A stretch of 64,000 nt of DNA from Morococcus cerebrosus (GCF_022749515.1 NZ_CP094242.1:2294001-2358000), one strand, 5' to 3'. Counted from the stretch's first letter, positions 17,571 through 26,958 are shown. Program-made: numbers and translations. Notes: generated by a model from the sequence alone, not told the origin.

Positions 17571-20408
17571 TCAGTCTTTCAACTTCGCCAACTGATTTTG
17601 AACTTTCGCCATTTTGTCTTCCAACTCCGCCAAATCGGCTTTGTCTTTTTCCACCAGATGCGCGGGGGCTTTTTCGGTGTAGCCGGGTTTGGAGAGTTTG
17701 GCGTTGAGTTTGTCCAAGGCTTTTTGCAGCTTCTCGGCTTCTTTGCTCAAGCGGGCGGTTTCGGCGGCTTTGTCGATTTCGACTTTCAGCATCAGGCGCG
17801 CGCCGTTGCAGACGGCGACGGGGGCGTCTTCGCTTTCGGGCAGGGCGGCGACTTGCTGTGCTTCGGTCAGTCGGGTCATCATCGGCAGGTATTTGAGGTA
17901 GTCCGCCAGGTCGTCCGTGCTTTCGACAAACAGCGGGGCTTTTACGTTGGGCTGGATGCCCATTTCGCCGCGTAGGTTGCGGACGGCGCCGATCAAATCC
18001 TGCAACACGGTCATTTGCTCGAAGGTCGTCTGAACAATTTGTTCGCGGTCGGCTTCGGGGAAACGGGCGAGCATGATGCTGTCGGCGGTTTTCGCGTCGC
18101 ACATGGGGGCGACGGTTTGCCAGAGTTCTTCGGTGATGAACGGGATAATCGGATGCAGCAGGCGCAGGGCGGCTTCGAGTACGCGCAATAAGGTATGGCG
18201 TGTGGCGCGTTGGCGGCTGGCGCAGCCGGTTTGGAGCTGTACTTTGGCGAGTTCCAGATACCAGTCGCAATAGTCGTTCCACACGAAGCTGTACAGGGTT
18301 TCCGCAGCCAAATCAAAGCGGTAGGTTTCATAGGCTTGCGTAACCTGTTCGATGGTCTGATTCAGACGACCTATGATCCACATATCGGGGAAGGAGTAGC
18401 CGCGCGGTTCGGTGGCGGTTGCGCCGTAACCGCAGTCTTGGTTTTCGGTGTTCATCAAGACAAAGTTGGTAGCGTTCCAGATTTTGTTGCAGAAGTTGCG
18501 GTAGCCTTCGGCGCGTTTGAAGTCGAAGTTGACGCTGCGCCCCAAGCTGGCGTAGCTCGCCATGGTGAAGCGCAATGCGTCCGCGCCCATGCTGGGGATG
18601 CCTTCGGGGAAGAGTTTTTTCGTGGCTTCTTCCACTTTCGGCGCGGTTTCGGGTTTGCGCAGGCCGGTCGTACGTTTTACCAGCAGCTTGTCCAAGTCGA
18701 TGCCGTCAATCAAATCGACAGGGTCGATGACGTTGCCTTCGGATTTGGACATTTTTTTGCCTTCGTGGTCGCGCACGATGCCGTGGATGTACACGTCTTT
18801 AAACGGTACTTTGCCGGTGAAGTGGGTGGTCATCATAATCATGCGCGCCACCCAGAAGAAGATGATTTCGTAGCCGGTAACCAAGACGTTGGACGGCAGG
18901 AAGGCTTTGAGTTCGTCGGTTTCAGACGGCCAGCCGAGCGTGGAGAACGGCACGAGCGCGGAGGAGAACCATGTATCCAATACGTCTTCTTCGCGGGTCA
19001 AGCCTGTTTTGCCGGCTTGTTTTTCGGCTTCTTCCTGATTGCGGGCGACGTACACATTGCCTTCGTTGTCATACCACGCAGGGATTTGATGGCCCCACCA
19101 CAGTTGGCGCGAAATACACCAGTCTTGGATGTTGTTCATCCATTGGTTGTAGGTATTGACCCAGTTTTCAGGGATAAAACATACCGCGCCGCTATCAACG
19201 GCTTTTTTGGCTTTGTCGGCCAGGCTCAAACCTTTGAACTCGCTGTCAGGCTCGCCTCCGTTTGGGGTGGCGGACATGGCGACAAACCATTGGCTGGTCA
19301 GCATCGGCTCAATCACTGAGCCGGTGCGGTCGCCTTTCGGCGTCATCAGCGTGTGCGCTTTGATTTCGACCAAGAAGCCTTGTTCCTGCAAATCGGCAAC
19401 CATTTGTTTGCGCGCGGCAAAGCGGTCTAAGCTTGCGTATTTTTCAGGCAGGGCAAAGCCTTGTTGCGCTTCGCCTTTGAAGTTGAACACTTCGGCGTTT
19501 GCCAGCACTTTGGCTTCTAAATCGAACACATTAACCAAGCGCGTGTCGTGGCGTTTGCCGACTTCGTAGTCGTTGAAGTCGTGCGCAGGCGTGATTTTCA
19601 CGCAGCCGGTGCCGAAGTCTTTTTCAACGTATTCGTCGGCAATCACGGGGATGGTGCGGCCGGTCAGCGGCAGGATCAATTCTTTGCCGATCAAATGGGT
19701 ATAACGTTCGTCTTCAGGATTGACGGCAACGGCAACGTCGCCCAGCAGCGTTTCGGGACGGGTGGTCGCCACGATAACGGCTTCGGCGGGATTGTCCGCC
19801 AGCGGATAGCGGATGTGCCACATAGAGCCTTGTTCTTCCACGCTTTCCACTTCCAAATCCGATACCGCCGTACCCAAAACCGGATCCCAGTTTACCAAGC
19901 GTTTGCCGCGATAAATCAAGCCCTGTTCATACAGGCGTACGAACACTTCGGTCACGGTTTCGGCGCGCACGTCGTCCATCGTGAAATACTCGCGCGTCCA
20001 GTCGGCAGAGCAGCCCACGCGGCGCATTTGTTGGGTAATCGTGCCGCCGGAAACTTCTTTCCATTCCCACACTTTTTCCAAGAATTTTTCACGACCCAAG
20101 TCATGACGGGACACGTTTTGCGCGGCAAGCTGGCGCTCAACCACGATTTGCGTGGCGATGCCCGCGTGGTCGGTGCCCGGAATCCAGGCGGTGTTGCAGC
20201 CTTTCATGCGGTAGTAGCGGGTCAAACCGTCCATAATGGTTTGGTTGAAGGCATGGCCCATGTGCAGCGTGCCGGTTACGTTGGGCGGCGGCAGCTGGAT
20301 GGAAAAAGACGGTTTGGTCAAATCCATATCGGGCTGGAAATAACCTTGGGTTTCCCAGTTTTGATAGTGTTTGGATTCGATTTCGGCGGGATTGTATTTG
20401 TCTAACAT
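17571..20408 (-). CDS. valS: Valyl-tRNA synthetase
   Basis: 945 residues, class I synthetase of normal length. The HIGH-type motif is [12 protein letters not shown] (near residue 42) and the KMSKS motif is [14 protein letters not shown]. The CP1 editing domain lies between (about 190-420), with the T-rich segment [17 protein letters not shown] that hydrolyses mischarged Thr-tRNA-Val. The C-terminal coiled coil (about 880-945, [14 protein letters not shown]) contacts the tRNA. A minority GGCCGTCTGAA uptake copy occurs inside the gene near 18907. Upstream an inverted DUS pair separates it from the HTH gene. Confidence 0.98.
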   Translation of the reverse strand: MLDKYNPAEIESKHYQNWETQGYFQPDMDLTKPSFSIQLPPPNVTGTLHMGHAFNQTIMDGLTRYYRMKGCNTAWIPGTDHAGIATQIVVERQLAAQNVSRHDLGREKFLEKVWEWKEVSGGTITQQMRRVGCSADWTREYFTMDDVRAETVTEVFVRLYEQGLIYRGKRLVNWDPVLGTAVSDLEVESVEEQGSMWHIRYPLADNPAEAVIVATTRPETLLGDVAVAVNPEDERYTHLIGKELILPLTGRTIPVIADEYVEKDFGTGCVKITPAHDFNDYEVGKRHDTRLVNVFDLEAKVLANAEVFNFKGEAQQGFALPEKYASLDRFAARKQMVADLQEQGFLVEIKAHTLMTPKGDRTGSVIEPMLTSQWFVAMSATPNGGEPDSEFKGLSLADKAKKAVDSGAVCFIPENWVNTYNQWMNNIQDWCISRQLWWGHQIPAWYDNEGNVYVARNQEEAEKQAGKTGLTREEDVLDTWFSSALVPFSTLGWPSETDELKAFLPSNVLVTGYEIIFFWVARMIMMTTHFTGKVPFKDVYIHGIVRDHEGKKMSKSEGNVIDPVDLIDGIDLDKLLVKRTTGLRKPETAPKVEEATKKLFPEGIPSMGADALRFTMASYASLGRSVNFDFKRAEGYRNFCNKIWNATNFVLMNTENQDCGYGATATEPRGYSFPDMWIIGRLNQTIEQVTQAYETYRFDLAAETLYSFVWNDYCDWYLELAKVQLQTGCASRQRATRHTLLRVLEAALRLLHPIIPFITEELWQTVAPMCDAKTADSIMLARFPEADREQIVQTTFEQMTVLQDLIGAVRNLRGEMGIQPNVKAPLFVESTDDLADYLKYLPMMTRLTEAQQVAALPESEDAPVAVCNGARLMLKVEIDKAAETARLSKEAEKLQKALDKLNAKLSKPGYTEKAPAHLVEKDKADLAELEDKMAKVQNQLAKLKD

Positions 20409-20481
20409 GGTAAAAAATGCTGTCTGTAAAAGGGTTTGCGGGCAAACGTCTGTTTAAAAAAATAATTGCGGATTATAGCGC

Positions 20482-20525
20482 AAAAAGGTCGTCTGAAACG
20501 GAATATCGTTTCAGACGACCTTTTT
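20482..20525 (-). terminator. Inverted DUS pair after the HTH gene
   Basis: AAAAAGGTCGTCTGAAACG with CGTTTCAGACGACCTTTTT, a near-perfect 19-base stem between the HTH gene stop and the valS start. Confidence 0.8.
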
Positions 20526-20544
20526 GAAACAAATCGAAACGGGC

Positions 20545-20838
20545 TTATTTGCCTTTGTCGGATTTGGCTTCTTTTTTCAGGGAAGCGTACAACTCAGGGT
20601 CGCGGTTTTTCAGCAGGGAGGCAATCGCCAAATCGTCGCGGTTTACTTTTGCCAAGTCAACGCGTTCGATGTGCACCAAGCGCAGCAGCTCGCGTACAGG
20701 TTCGGGCATATTGCGGCCGGATTCGTAACGTGAACCACCGGATTGGGTTACGCCGATACGGCTCCAAAAGTCCATTTGGTTCAAACCGAGTTTTTTGCGG
20801 ATATCGCGGATGTTGTCAATTTTCTCAAACGACTTCAT
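20545..20838 (-). CDS. Small XRE-like helix-turn-helix regulator
   Basis: 97 residues. The first 65 form an XRE-type helix-turn-helix: IRDIRKKLGLNQMDFWSRIGVTQSGGSRYESGR, in which the usual recognition-helix pattern Q..(F/L)...(I/L)G(V/I)xxxxxSxxE is clear. The tail (about 65-97) is charged and ends KKEAKSDKGK. The ribosome site AAAAAGGA precedes the ATG. There is no obvious partner gene, so it does not look like a simple toxin-antitoxin antitoxin, and no prophage genes are nearby. Target genes are unknown; the AT-rich 400 bases upstream are the natural place to look for autoregulation. Confidence 0.82.
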   Translation of the reverse strand: MKSFEKIDNIRDIRKKLGLNQMDFWSRIGVTQSGGSRYESGRNMPEPVRELLRLVHIERVDLAKVNRDDLAIASLLKNRDPELYASLKKEAKSDKGK

Positions 20839-21241
20839 GAAAATTCCTTTTTCTTCTGTATTGTTTGTTGATAAGCAAGAATCTGCTTCTCAGCATCGGG
20901 ATGCGGAAGCTTTCAACACAGACCAATCGTTACACGAATGACAATCGGCTGCGCGATAGAAAACTATCTATACTGAATGTTTAGACAGTATATTCGAAAG
21001 AAGTTTTGTCAGATTCTTGATAATTTGCAAAAATATTTCCAAGTCAAATAATTTCAACACATTTTTCTTTATAAATCAGAAATATATATTTTAAGCATCA
21101 GCAATATTTTACAAAAATAAACAATCCAAACAGGAATATTGCACCCGTAATTATCAATTTATCATAATATTTTGCACAAAAAATACGCAATAGAACCATA
21201 TTCCAATGCGTATTTTTAGCTATTCGGTCCCAAAACGCTGC
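20839..21241. other. AT-rich intergenic stretch without genes
   Basis: About 400 bases, visibly AT-rich from 20960 on (for example AAATATATATTTTAAG and AATATTTTACAAAAATAAAC). No open frame with a ribosome site and no repeat family seen. It must contain the promoter of the HTH gene; the base composition would suit H-NS-like or IHF binding but nothing specific can be called. Confidence 0.5.
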
Positions 21242-21736
21242 CTAGCGTTTTCTCGGATAAAAGGCAATCGGCTGGACGATGGCGCGTGTCAGCTGTTTCG
21301 GCAAGGTCATCATTGCAATCATCCACACGCCCACCGTGTAACACAATATCCCGCCGTTACGCATCCCTCCCAATGCGGTACTGCCTAAAACTGCCTCCAG
21401 CATCAAGCAAACGGCGGCAGCCGCACAAGCTGCCATGCCGGCGAGAAACAGCGCATGGCGGGCATATCTGCGCAACATTTTTTTCAAAGCCGCTTTGACC
21501 AAAACGGCAGCAATCAGGAGGTTAAAAAAGAAAAACACGCCTGCAACCAGCCACACTGCCGAATCGTTCCAGCCTTTCGCCACGGACCATCCGCCATCCT
21601 GCCGACCAAACAGCAATCCGCCGCCGCCCGCTATCATGGAGAAAACATCATGAATCAATAACGCCAGCGGCAATGCGGCAAAAATCAATGCCGTCAGCAA
21701 AGGCCGATAAGGTTTTTCCTGTTCGAGATACATCAT
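21242..21736 (-). CDS. Uncharacterised four-helix membrane protein
   Basis: 164 residues. Four likely membrane segments: LLTALIFAALPLALLIHDVF, AVWLVAGVFFFFNLLIAAVL, a segment with LFLAGMAACAAAAVCLML, and ILCYTVGVWMIAMMTL. A Gly-rich loop (MIAGGGGLLFGRQDGGW) separates the first two. The start MMYLEQEKPYRP at 21736 was preferred because the upstream extension (from 21808) overlaps the end of zupT and looks non-native; the ribosome site is weak. It follows zupT on the same strand, so it may be cotranscribed. I do not recognise the family. Confidence 0.65.
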   Translation of the reverse strand: MMYLEQEKPYRPLLTALIFAALPLALLIHDVFSMIAGGGGLLFGRQDGGWSVAKGWNDSAVWLVAGVFFFFNLLIAAVLVKAALKKMLRRYARHALFLAGMAACAAAAVCLMLEAVLGSTALGGMRNGGILCYTVGVWMIAMMTLPKQLTRAIVQPIAFYPRKR

Positions 21737-21804
21737 GCCGTTCCAAAATCGAAAACAACGGCAATTATAGAACAATCGCTTCAAAGCATCAGCCTGAAGC
21801 GGAA

Positions 21805-22614
21805 TCAAAAATGGAACAACACCAAACTCAAGGCAATCACTGCCATGCCGGACGTCAAGCCGTAAACGGTTTCGTGCCCGTCGGAATAACGCTTGGCAGC
21901 GGGCAGCAATTCGTCCAACGCAAGGAACACCATCACACCCGCAATTACGCCGAACACCGCGCCGAACACGAAAGGCGATAAAAACGGCTTGAGCATGGTG
22001 TAGCCCAAAACCGCGCCCAAGGGTTCGGCCAGTCCTGAAGCGAGACAGGCGAGGACGGTTTTTTTGCGGTTGCGGGTGGCGAAATAAACGGGCGCGGCAA
22101 TGGAAATGCCTTCGGGAATATTGTGTATCGCAATCGCGAGCGCCAGCGGCATCCCGACGGCGGGATTTTCCAGCGTGGCGAAAAACGTTGCCAAACCTTC
22201 GGGAAAATTGTGCGCGGTAATCGCAAACGCCGCCATCATGCCGACGCGGGCGATGTGGCGGCGTTTGTTTTCCTGAAAGGCGGGGTCGTGCGGGTCGAGC
22301 GTTTCATGCGGGTTCGGCACAAGGCGGTCAATTAGCGCAATCGCCCCCATGCCTGCCAGAAAAGCCAGCGTCGCGGCGGCGAAGGCTTTGTCTTTATCGT
22401 AAACCTGCCCGAAGGCTTCGCTGGATTTGTTGAAAATCTCCGTCAGCGACACATACACCATCGCCCCGCCCGCGAACGCCAATCCGAACGACAATACGCG
22501 CGGGTTGGGCGTTTTAGAAAACATCACCAGCCCGCTGCCCAATACGGTAAACAATCCGGCGGCAAGGGCGATGCCGAAGGCGGTGATAAGGTTGGGCAAG
22601 GCAATATCAAGCAT
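21805..22614 (-). CDS. zupT: ZIP-family zinc transporter ZupT
   Basis: 269 residues, eight membrane segments. Imports zinc (and other divalent metals) across the inner membrane. The two metal-binding signatures on helices 4 and 5 are intact: TAHNFPEGLATF and AIHNIPEGISIA. A cytoplasmic His/Asp-rich loop (PNPHETLDPHDPAFQENKRRH) matches the family. It opens divergently towards an intergenic region with a dRS3-like remnant; no Zur site was recognised by eye. Confidence 0.95.
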   Translation of the reverse strand: MLDIALPNLITAFGIALAAGLFTVLGSGLVMFSKTPNPRVLSFGLAFAGGAMVYVSLTEIFNKSSEAFGQVYDKDKAFAAATLAFLAGMGAIALIDRLVPNPHETLDPHDPAFQENKRRHIARVGMMAAFAITAHNFPEGLATFFATLENPAVGMPLALAIAIHNIPEGISIAAPVYFATRNRKKTVLACLASGLAEPLGAVLGYTMLKPFLSPFVFGAVFGVIAGVMVFLALDELLPAAKRYSDGHETVYGLTSGMAVIALSLVLFHF

Positions 22615-22724
22615 GAAAATCGGTTCTTCAGTGAATGTAATGCCATCAGGCTAACACATATTTCCACAAAAGAGAATAGTTATTATTTTCATAAATAAAG
22701 ATTAAGATGGAAAAATATTGAAAC

Positions 22725-22780
22725 TGTCATTCCCTACCCGCTTACGCAAAGGCGGCTGCGCAGGCATGACGGCACAGACT
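22725..22780. repeat. Degenerate dRS3-like repeat remnant
   Basis: GTCATTCCC ... GCGCAGGCATGACGG resembles the two halves of a dRS3/NIME-type repeat but with decayed arms. It lies between zupT and the hydrolase-like gene. Confidence 0.4.
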
Positions 22781-22802
22781 TTTCATTTCACTTTAACGTA
22801 AC

Positions 22803-22847
22803 AAAAAGGTCGTCTGAAACCTGATTTCCGGTTTCAGACGACCTTTT
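22803..22847 (-). terminator. Inverted DUS pair after the RBBP9-like gene
   Basis: AAAAAGGTCGTCTGAAACC with GGTTTCAGACGACCTTTT, about 28 bases past the stop at 22875. Confidence 0.78.
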
Positions 22848-22874
22848 CTTCTTTAATCCTTACAAGCGTTTTAC

Positions 22875-23405
22875 TCAACTCAAGAGCATTTCCTGTATCA
22901 GCTTCATGCCCCATTGCCAGCCGCCGAGTGCGCCGTTGAGCGTGCCGGAGTGCGGCGACAGGAGGAGGCGGGCGTTCCACAGGTTTGCCCGCTCTTCCGC
23001 CCAGTTGCGCGGCGTGCCGTTTTGTTCGGCGATGACAAGCGCGGTGCGGCAGGGGCAACGGACGCGCCGGAGGGTGTGTATTTCATCGTCGGGGAATGCT
23101 TCGGGGCGCGGCGAGACGAGGATGATGTTGACGATTTTTTTCTGCGTCAGGATGTCGGTTTGGTAGAGCCAAGCCAAAAAGGCGGATACGCCTGCGCCGT
23201 GGGCGACGACGGCGATGTGTTCGCCGCTGATGCCTTCAAACGCTGTTTTAATATTTGCCTGCCATTGGGCGACGCTTTGGCTGGCGGAAGCGGCAGCGGT
23301 TTGGACGACGGGATAGCTGACCGCCCAGCGGTCTATCCACATTTCCGCTTCGTCCGCGTCGCGTATCAAGAAAAGCGTCAGGTCTTCGAGTTCGAAAGTT
23401 CGCAT
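22875..23405 (-). CDS. RBBP9/YdeN-like alpha/beta hydrolase fold protein
   Basis: 176 residues. The layout (short N-terminal strand, WIDRWAVSYP, VAQWQANIKTAFEG, a nucleophile-elbow strand IAVVAHGAGVSAFLAWL, then LVSPRPEAFPDDEI and a C-terminal SGTLNGALGGWQWGMKLI with the expected active-site region) matches the RBBP9/YdeN serine hydrolase family. The elbow reads HGAG where the family has HS.G, so the nucleophilic serine appears to be missing. It may be a non-catalytic member or use another residue. The start is followed closely upstream by the small membrane protein gene (10 bases), so the two form a unit with xth. Confidence 0.7.
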   Translation of the reverse strand: MRTFELEDLTLFLIRDADEAEMWIDRWAVSYPVVQTAAASASQSVAQWQANIKTAFEGISGEHIAVVAHGAGVSAFLAWLYQTDILTQKKIVNIILVSPRPEAFPDDEIHTLRRVRCPCRTALVIAEQNGTPRNWAEERANLWNARLLLSPHSGTLNGALGGWQWGMKLIQEMLLS

Positions 23406-23415
23406 TTCAGACGAC

Positions 23416-23760
23416 CTATTTGAGCAAATCTTTGAGCGTAAAGGTAATCAAGAGTGCGGCAGGGACGCTTAAGATGGCACAGGTGGCGAGGCAGATCAGG
23501 ATGTTGGCAATCAACCGCCAGCCTTTCCAGCCGAAACACTTGGCGGCAATCATGAGGCAGGGCAGTGAAAACAGCAGCCACACCACCGCCCAAAGCGGAT
23601 TGGCGCGGGTCATTTCAACCCAGCCGGACATCCGCGCCAGCATGAATATCGTCCACACCAGCATAGGCAGTACAAACGCGGCGACCACCCATGCCGCACC
23701 TATGCCGGTTTTACCGTTCACATTCCAATCGTATTTGCCGAAAACTTTATTGGGCAGCAT
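23416..23760 (-). CDS. Uncharacterised small membrane protein downstream of xth
   Basis: 114 residues with three hydrophobic helices: GAAWVVAAFVLPMLVWTIFML, LWAVVWLLFSLPCLMIAA and LIANILICLATCAILSV. The start MLPNKVFGKYDW at 23760 lies inside the end of xth (14-base overlap), which suggests translational coupling; the longer open frame would be antisense-free but lies wholly inside xth and is not credible. No family recognised. Its position between xth and a hydrolase-like gene gives no clear functional clue. Confidence 0.65.
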   Translation of the reverse strand: MLPNKVFGKYDWNVNGKTGIGAAWVVAAFVLPMLVWTIFMLARMSGWVEMTRANPLWAVVWLLFSLPCLMIAAKCFGWKGWRLIANILICLATCAILSVPAALLITFTLKDLLK

Positions 23761-24526
23761 AGTCGTACTCCACGACCAAAGGTGCATGGTCGGAAAATTT
23801 CTCGTCTTTATAAACATGTGCGGACACCGCTTTGGCGGCGAGTTCGGGCGTAACCATCTGATAGTCGATGCGCCACCCGACATCTTTCGCATACGCCTGC
23901 CCGCGGTTGCTCCACCAAGTGTAGCCCGGATCGTCGGGATAGAGCGTGCGCCACATATCCGTCCAGCCGAGCGTATGGATGACTTTGCCTATCCATTCGC
24001 GTTCTTCCGGCAGGAAGCCTGAGTTTTTCTGATTGCCTTTCCAGTTTTTCAGGTCGATGTTTTGGTGGGCGATGTTCCAGTCGCCGCAGACGACGATGTC
24101 GCGCCCCTCCGCCTTCATGGCTTCAAGCATGGGATAGAACGCGTCTAAAAAACGGTATTTCAATTCTTGCCGCTCCGGCGCGCTGGTGCCGCTGGGCAGA
24201 TAAAGCGAAATCACCGACAGCTTGCTGAAATCGCAGCGCACAAACCGCCCTTCCCTGTCGAATTCTTCAATGCCCATACCGATTTGCACATTGTCAGGCG
24301 CGCGTTTGCTGTACACCGCCACGCCGCTGTAACCGCGTTTTTCGGCGCAATGCCAATGGCCGTGCATCCCGTGCGGATTTTTCATTTCGTCGGACAAATC
24401 GGCTTCCTGCGCTTTGAGTTCCTGCACGCAGACAATGTCCGCGCCCGATGCGGCGATGTATTCGTAAAATCCTTTTTTGTAGGCGGAGCGGATGCCGTTG
24501 ACGTTGGCGGAGATGATTTTCAGCAT
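23747..24526 (-). CDS. xth: Exodeoxyribonuclease III family AP endonuclease
   Basis: 259 residues, one exonuclease-endonuclease-phosphatase domain. Incises DNA at abasic sites in base excision repair. Catalytic features are SANVNGIRSA (Asn), QELKAQ (metal-binding Glu), CGDWNIAHQNIDLKN (Asp/Asn), and the C-terminal SDHAPLVVEYD (Asp-His). Neisseria carry two such enzymes (NApe and NExo) with different 3'-end activities; I cannot tell by eye which this is, so the symbol is generic. The 3' end overlaps the next gene by 14 bases. Confidence 0.93.
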   Translation of the reverse strand: MLKIISANVNGIRSAYKKGFYEYIAASGADIVCVQELKAQEADLSDEMKNPHGMHGHWHCAEKRGYSGVAVYSKRAPDNVQIGMGIEEFDREGRFVRCDFSKLSVISLYLPSGTSAPERQELKYRFLDAFYPMLEAMKAEGRDIVVCGDWNIAHQNIDLKNWKGNQKNSGFLPEEREWIGKVIHTLGWTDMWRTLYPDDPGYTWWSNRGQAYAKDVGWRIDYQMVTPELAAKAVSAHVYKDEKFSDHAPLVVEYDYAAQ

Positions 24527-24624
24527 AATTTTGTGCTTTGGAATATTGGTTTAAGGAAAAAAAAAACGGATTGTAACCGATAGCGGCAAAGGTCGTCTGA
24601 AAAACAGGTTCGGACAAATCCATC

Positions 24625-24996
24625 CTATTCCCGATACTCAAACGCCGCACCTAAAAACTGGGCCAACGCCGAAACATGGGAACGCTGCGGATTCTTGACG
24701 GCGGTCAGCAGCCATACCCTGCCGTTTTGCTTCTCCAACTCAAGCAGGCGGGACACGGCGCGCTGTTGCACCCCGCCCTGCAATTCTTCGTGATAGCGCG
24801 TAACGAAGCCGTCGAAATTCTGCTCCGGGTTTTCATGATACCAACGGCGCAGGGCGGCACTCGGCGTAATGTCTTTGAGCCAGAGGACGGAGGCAAACTT
24901 TTTCTTCGTCACCCCGCGCGGATAAAGGCGGTCGATAAAGACGGCGGTTTGTCCGTCTGCGGGGAGGTAACGATAAATGCGTTGTACGGTAAACAT
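24625..24996 (-). CDS. DUF488 (YeaO-like) family protein
   Basis: 123 residues. The hallmark DRLYPRGVTKKK near residue 32 and WLKDITPSAALRRWY identify DUF488, also annotated YeaO-like. The family has no established reaction. The start MFTVQRIYRYLP was chosen because GGAG lies upstream and relatives begin there; ten additional codons upstream are in frame but unsupported. It lies alone between xth and rsmI on the same strand. The C-terminal half (VWLLTAVKNPQRSHVSALAQFL) is the conserved second block. Confidence 0.85.
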   Translation of the reverse strand: MFTVQRIYRYLPADGQTAVFIDRLYPRGVTKKKFASVLWLKDITPSAALRRWYHENPEQNFDGFVTRYHEELQGGVQQRAVSRLLELEKQNGRVWLLTAVKNPQRSHVSALAQFLGAAFEYRE

Positions 24997-25044
24997 CGTT
25001 TTTCTGCTCCTATATCTTGGGTTCAATCAAACGGCACCGAGTCC

Positions 25045-25081
25045 TTTCAGACGACCCCCACCTTCAAACGTCGTCTGAAAC
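25045..25081 (-). repeat. Inverted DUS pair overlapping the rsmI 3' end
   Basis: TTTCAGACGACC and CGTCGTCTGAAAC; the second copy lies inside the last codons of rsmI. Outward orientation, no T-run on either side. Confidence 0.6.
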
Positions 25082-25951
25082 CCGTTTCCACTCCAACGCC
25101 AAATCATACAAGGCTTTTTTGCCTTCGCCGGTAATTTTGGCGGCAAGTTCGGCGGCCTGTTTGGTAGGCAGTTCGGCAGCGAGGATTTTCATAACGTTTT
25201 GGGCGGCATCGGGCAAGGTATCGTGTTTTTCACGGGGCGCAGGATGGAGGATGAGAACCATTTCGCCGCGCGCCTGATTGCCGTCGTTTTTCAGGGTCGT
25301 CTGAATTTCAGTAACCGTGCCGCTGAGGAAGGTTTCGAAGGTTTTGGTGATTTCTCGGGCCAGGGTCAGGCTGCGTTCGGGGAAGAGAGCCGCCATGTCG
25401 GCAAGGGTGGCTTCGATGCGGTGCGGGGTTTCAAACATCACAACGGGGAAATCAGCCTGCGCCCATTTAGCAAGCAGCTTCTGCCGTTCGCCGGATTTTG
25501 GCGGCAGAAAGCCGTTGAAGTAGAAATTGGGTTCGATAACGCCTGCGACGCTCAATGCACCCATGACCGCGCTCGCGCCGACAACGGGGACGACCTTGAA
25601 CCCTGCCTCGCGCACGCGGCGGGCAAGTTTCGCACCCGGATCGCAGACGGCGGGCGTACCTGCGTCGGAAACTTGTGCGACAGTGAGGTCGTCTGAAAGA
25701 TGGTTGATGATTTTGTCCGCCATTTGCTGTTCGTTATGCTCGCGCACGCTGACGAGTTTGCCCTGTATGCCGTATGCGCTCAGAAGCTGTGCGGTAACGC
25801 GCGTATCTTCGGCGCAGATAATGTCGGCTTTTTGCAGGACGGCGAGTGCGCGCAGGGTGATATCCGCCAAATTGCCGATGGGCGTGGCGACAACGTATAA
25901 TGTCCGTTTTTCAATACTGTCGGCGGCTTTTTGAAGGTGTTTTTGAAACAT
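25064..25951 (-). CDS. rsmI: 16S rRNA (cytidine-1402-2'-O)-methyltransferase RsmI
   Basis: 295 residues. Methylates the ribose of C1402 in the decoding centre, with SAM as donor. Tetrapyrrole-methylase fold with the signatures YVVATPIGNLADITLRAL (SAM pocket), CAEDTRVTAQLL, SDAGTPAVCDPG and YFNGFLPPKSGERQ. The extreme C-terminus VSDDV is encoded by an uptake sequence that forms half of an inverted DUS pair with a second copy just beyond the stop. It is divergent from yraN, a pairing (rsmI/yraN) common in proteobacteria. Confidence 0.97.
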   Translation of the reverse strand: MFQKHLQKAADSIEKRTLYVVATPIGNLADITLRALAVLQKADIICAEDTRVTAQLLSAYGIQGKLVSVREHNEQQMADKIINHLSDDLTVAQVSDAGTPAVCDPGAKLARRVREAGFKVVPVVGASAVMGALSVAGVIEPNFYFNGFLPPKSGERQKLLAKWAQADFPVVMFETPHRIEATLADMAALFPERSLTLAREITKTFETFLSGTVTEIQTTLKNDGNQARGEMVLILHPAPREKHDTLPDAAQNVMKILAAELPTKQAAELAAKITGEGKKALYDLALEWKRVSDDV

Positions 25952-26006
25952 GGCTTTATCAGGTCGTCTGAAAACAATATAACGATATTATACGGGGTAA
26001 ACTTCC

Positions 26007-26354
26007 ATGCGTCTGAACCACAAACAAGGGGTGGCGGGCGAAGATGCCGCGCTGGCGTTTCTTCTTTCGCAAGGCTGCAAACTCGTGGCGCGCAACTGGC
26101 ACTGCGCTTACGGCGAAATCGATTTGATTGTCAAAAACGGTAACATGATTCTGTTTGTTGAAGTAAAATACCGCAAAAATCAGGGTTTCGGCGGTGCCGC
26201 ATACAGTATTTCGCCGTCTAAGTTATTGAAACTGCAACGGTCTGCGGAGTATTATCTGCAACAAAACGGCATGACGGATAGCGCGTGCCGCATCGATGCG
26301 GTGCTGATAGAAGGAAACCGCCCGCCCGAATGGATAAAGAATATTACAGGTTGA
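26007..26354 (+). CDS. yraN: UPF0102 family protein YraN (putative nuclease fold)
   Basis: 115 residues. The family has a PD-(D/E)XK endonuclease-like fold: GEDAALAFL, NWHCAYGEIDLIVKN (Glu, Asp) and MILFVEVKYRKN (Glu-x-Lys), all in the expected order, plus the C-terminal CRIDAVLIEG. The biochemical role is unproven. It starts the forward group yraN-gmhA-dolP, an order conserved in many beta- and gammaproteobacteria. The stop is 4 bases before gmhA. Confidence 0.93.
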   Translation: MRLNHKQGVAGEDAALAFLLSQGCKLVARNWHCAYGEIDLIVKNGNMILFVEVKYRKNQGFGGAAYSISPSKLLKLQRSAEYYLQQNGMTDSACRIDAVLIEGNRPPEWIKNITG

Positions 26355-26358
26355 CGAT

Positions 26359-26952
26359 ATGACGACATTACAAGAGCGCGTTGCCGCCCATTTCGCCGAA
26401 AGCATCCTTGCCAAACAGGAAGCCGAAAAAGTATTGGTCGAGCCGACTGCTCAAGCAGCGGAATTGATGCTGCAATGCCTGATGAACGACGGCAAAATTT
26501 TAGCCTGCGGCAACGGCGGTTCGGCTGCCGACGCGCAGCACTTCGCCGCCGAAATGACCGGACGCTTTGAAAAAGAGCGCATGGAACTTGCCGCCGTCGC
26601 GCTGACGACGGACACTTCCGCGCTGACCGCCATCGGCAACGACTACGGCTTTGATCATGTATTCAGCAAACAAGTGCGCGCGCTCGGACGTGCCGGCGAC
26701 GTTTTGGTCGGCATTTCCACCTCCGGCAACTCCGCCAACGTTATCGAAGCCATCAAAGCGGCACACGAACGCGATATGCACGTCATCGCCATGACCGGCC
26801 GCGACGGCGGCAAAATCGCCGCCATGCTCAAAGACACCGACGTACTGCTCAACGTCCCCTACCCGCGCACCGCCCGCATTCAGGAAAACCATATCCTGCT
26901 GATACACGCCATGTGCGACTGCATCGACTCCATGTTGCTTGAAGGAATGTAA
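26359..26952 (+). CDS. gmhA: Phosphoheptose isomerase GmhA (SIS domain)
   Basis: 197 residues. Converts sedoheptulose 7-phosphate to glycero-manno-heptose 7-phosphate, the first step to ADP-heptose for the lipooligosaccharide core. The SIS domain has CGNGGSAADAQHFAAEMTGRF with the zinc/active-site His and Glu, TTDTSALTAIGNDYGF, and VGISTSGNSANVI as the phosphate loop. C-terminal HILLIHAMCDCID is typical. The DnaA-binding paralogue DiaA is similar, and the yraN-gmhA/diaA-dolP neighbourhood is also diaA-like in enterobacteria, so some doubt remains about which role dominates. Confidence 0.9.
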   Translation: MTTLQERVAAHFAESILAKQEAEKVLVEPTAQAAELMLQCLMNDGKILACGNGGSAADAQHFAAEMTGRFEKERMELAAVALTTDTSALTAIGNDYGFDHVFSKQVRALGRAGDVLVGISTSGNSANVIEAIKAAHERDMHVIAMTGRDGGKIAAMLKDTDVLLNVPYPRTARIQENHILLIHAMCDCIDSMLLEGM

Positions 26953-26958
26953 GCCTTT

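Noticed and set aside
17560..18282. Arg/Pro-rich open frame of 240 codons on the minus strand
   Set aside because: Out-of-frame reading within valS; composition is typical of shifted GC-rich coding sequence.
18195..19319. Open frame of 374 codons on the plus strand
   Set aside because: Antisense of valS; no ribosome site and no known domain.
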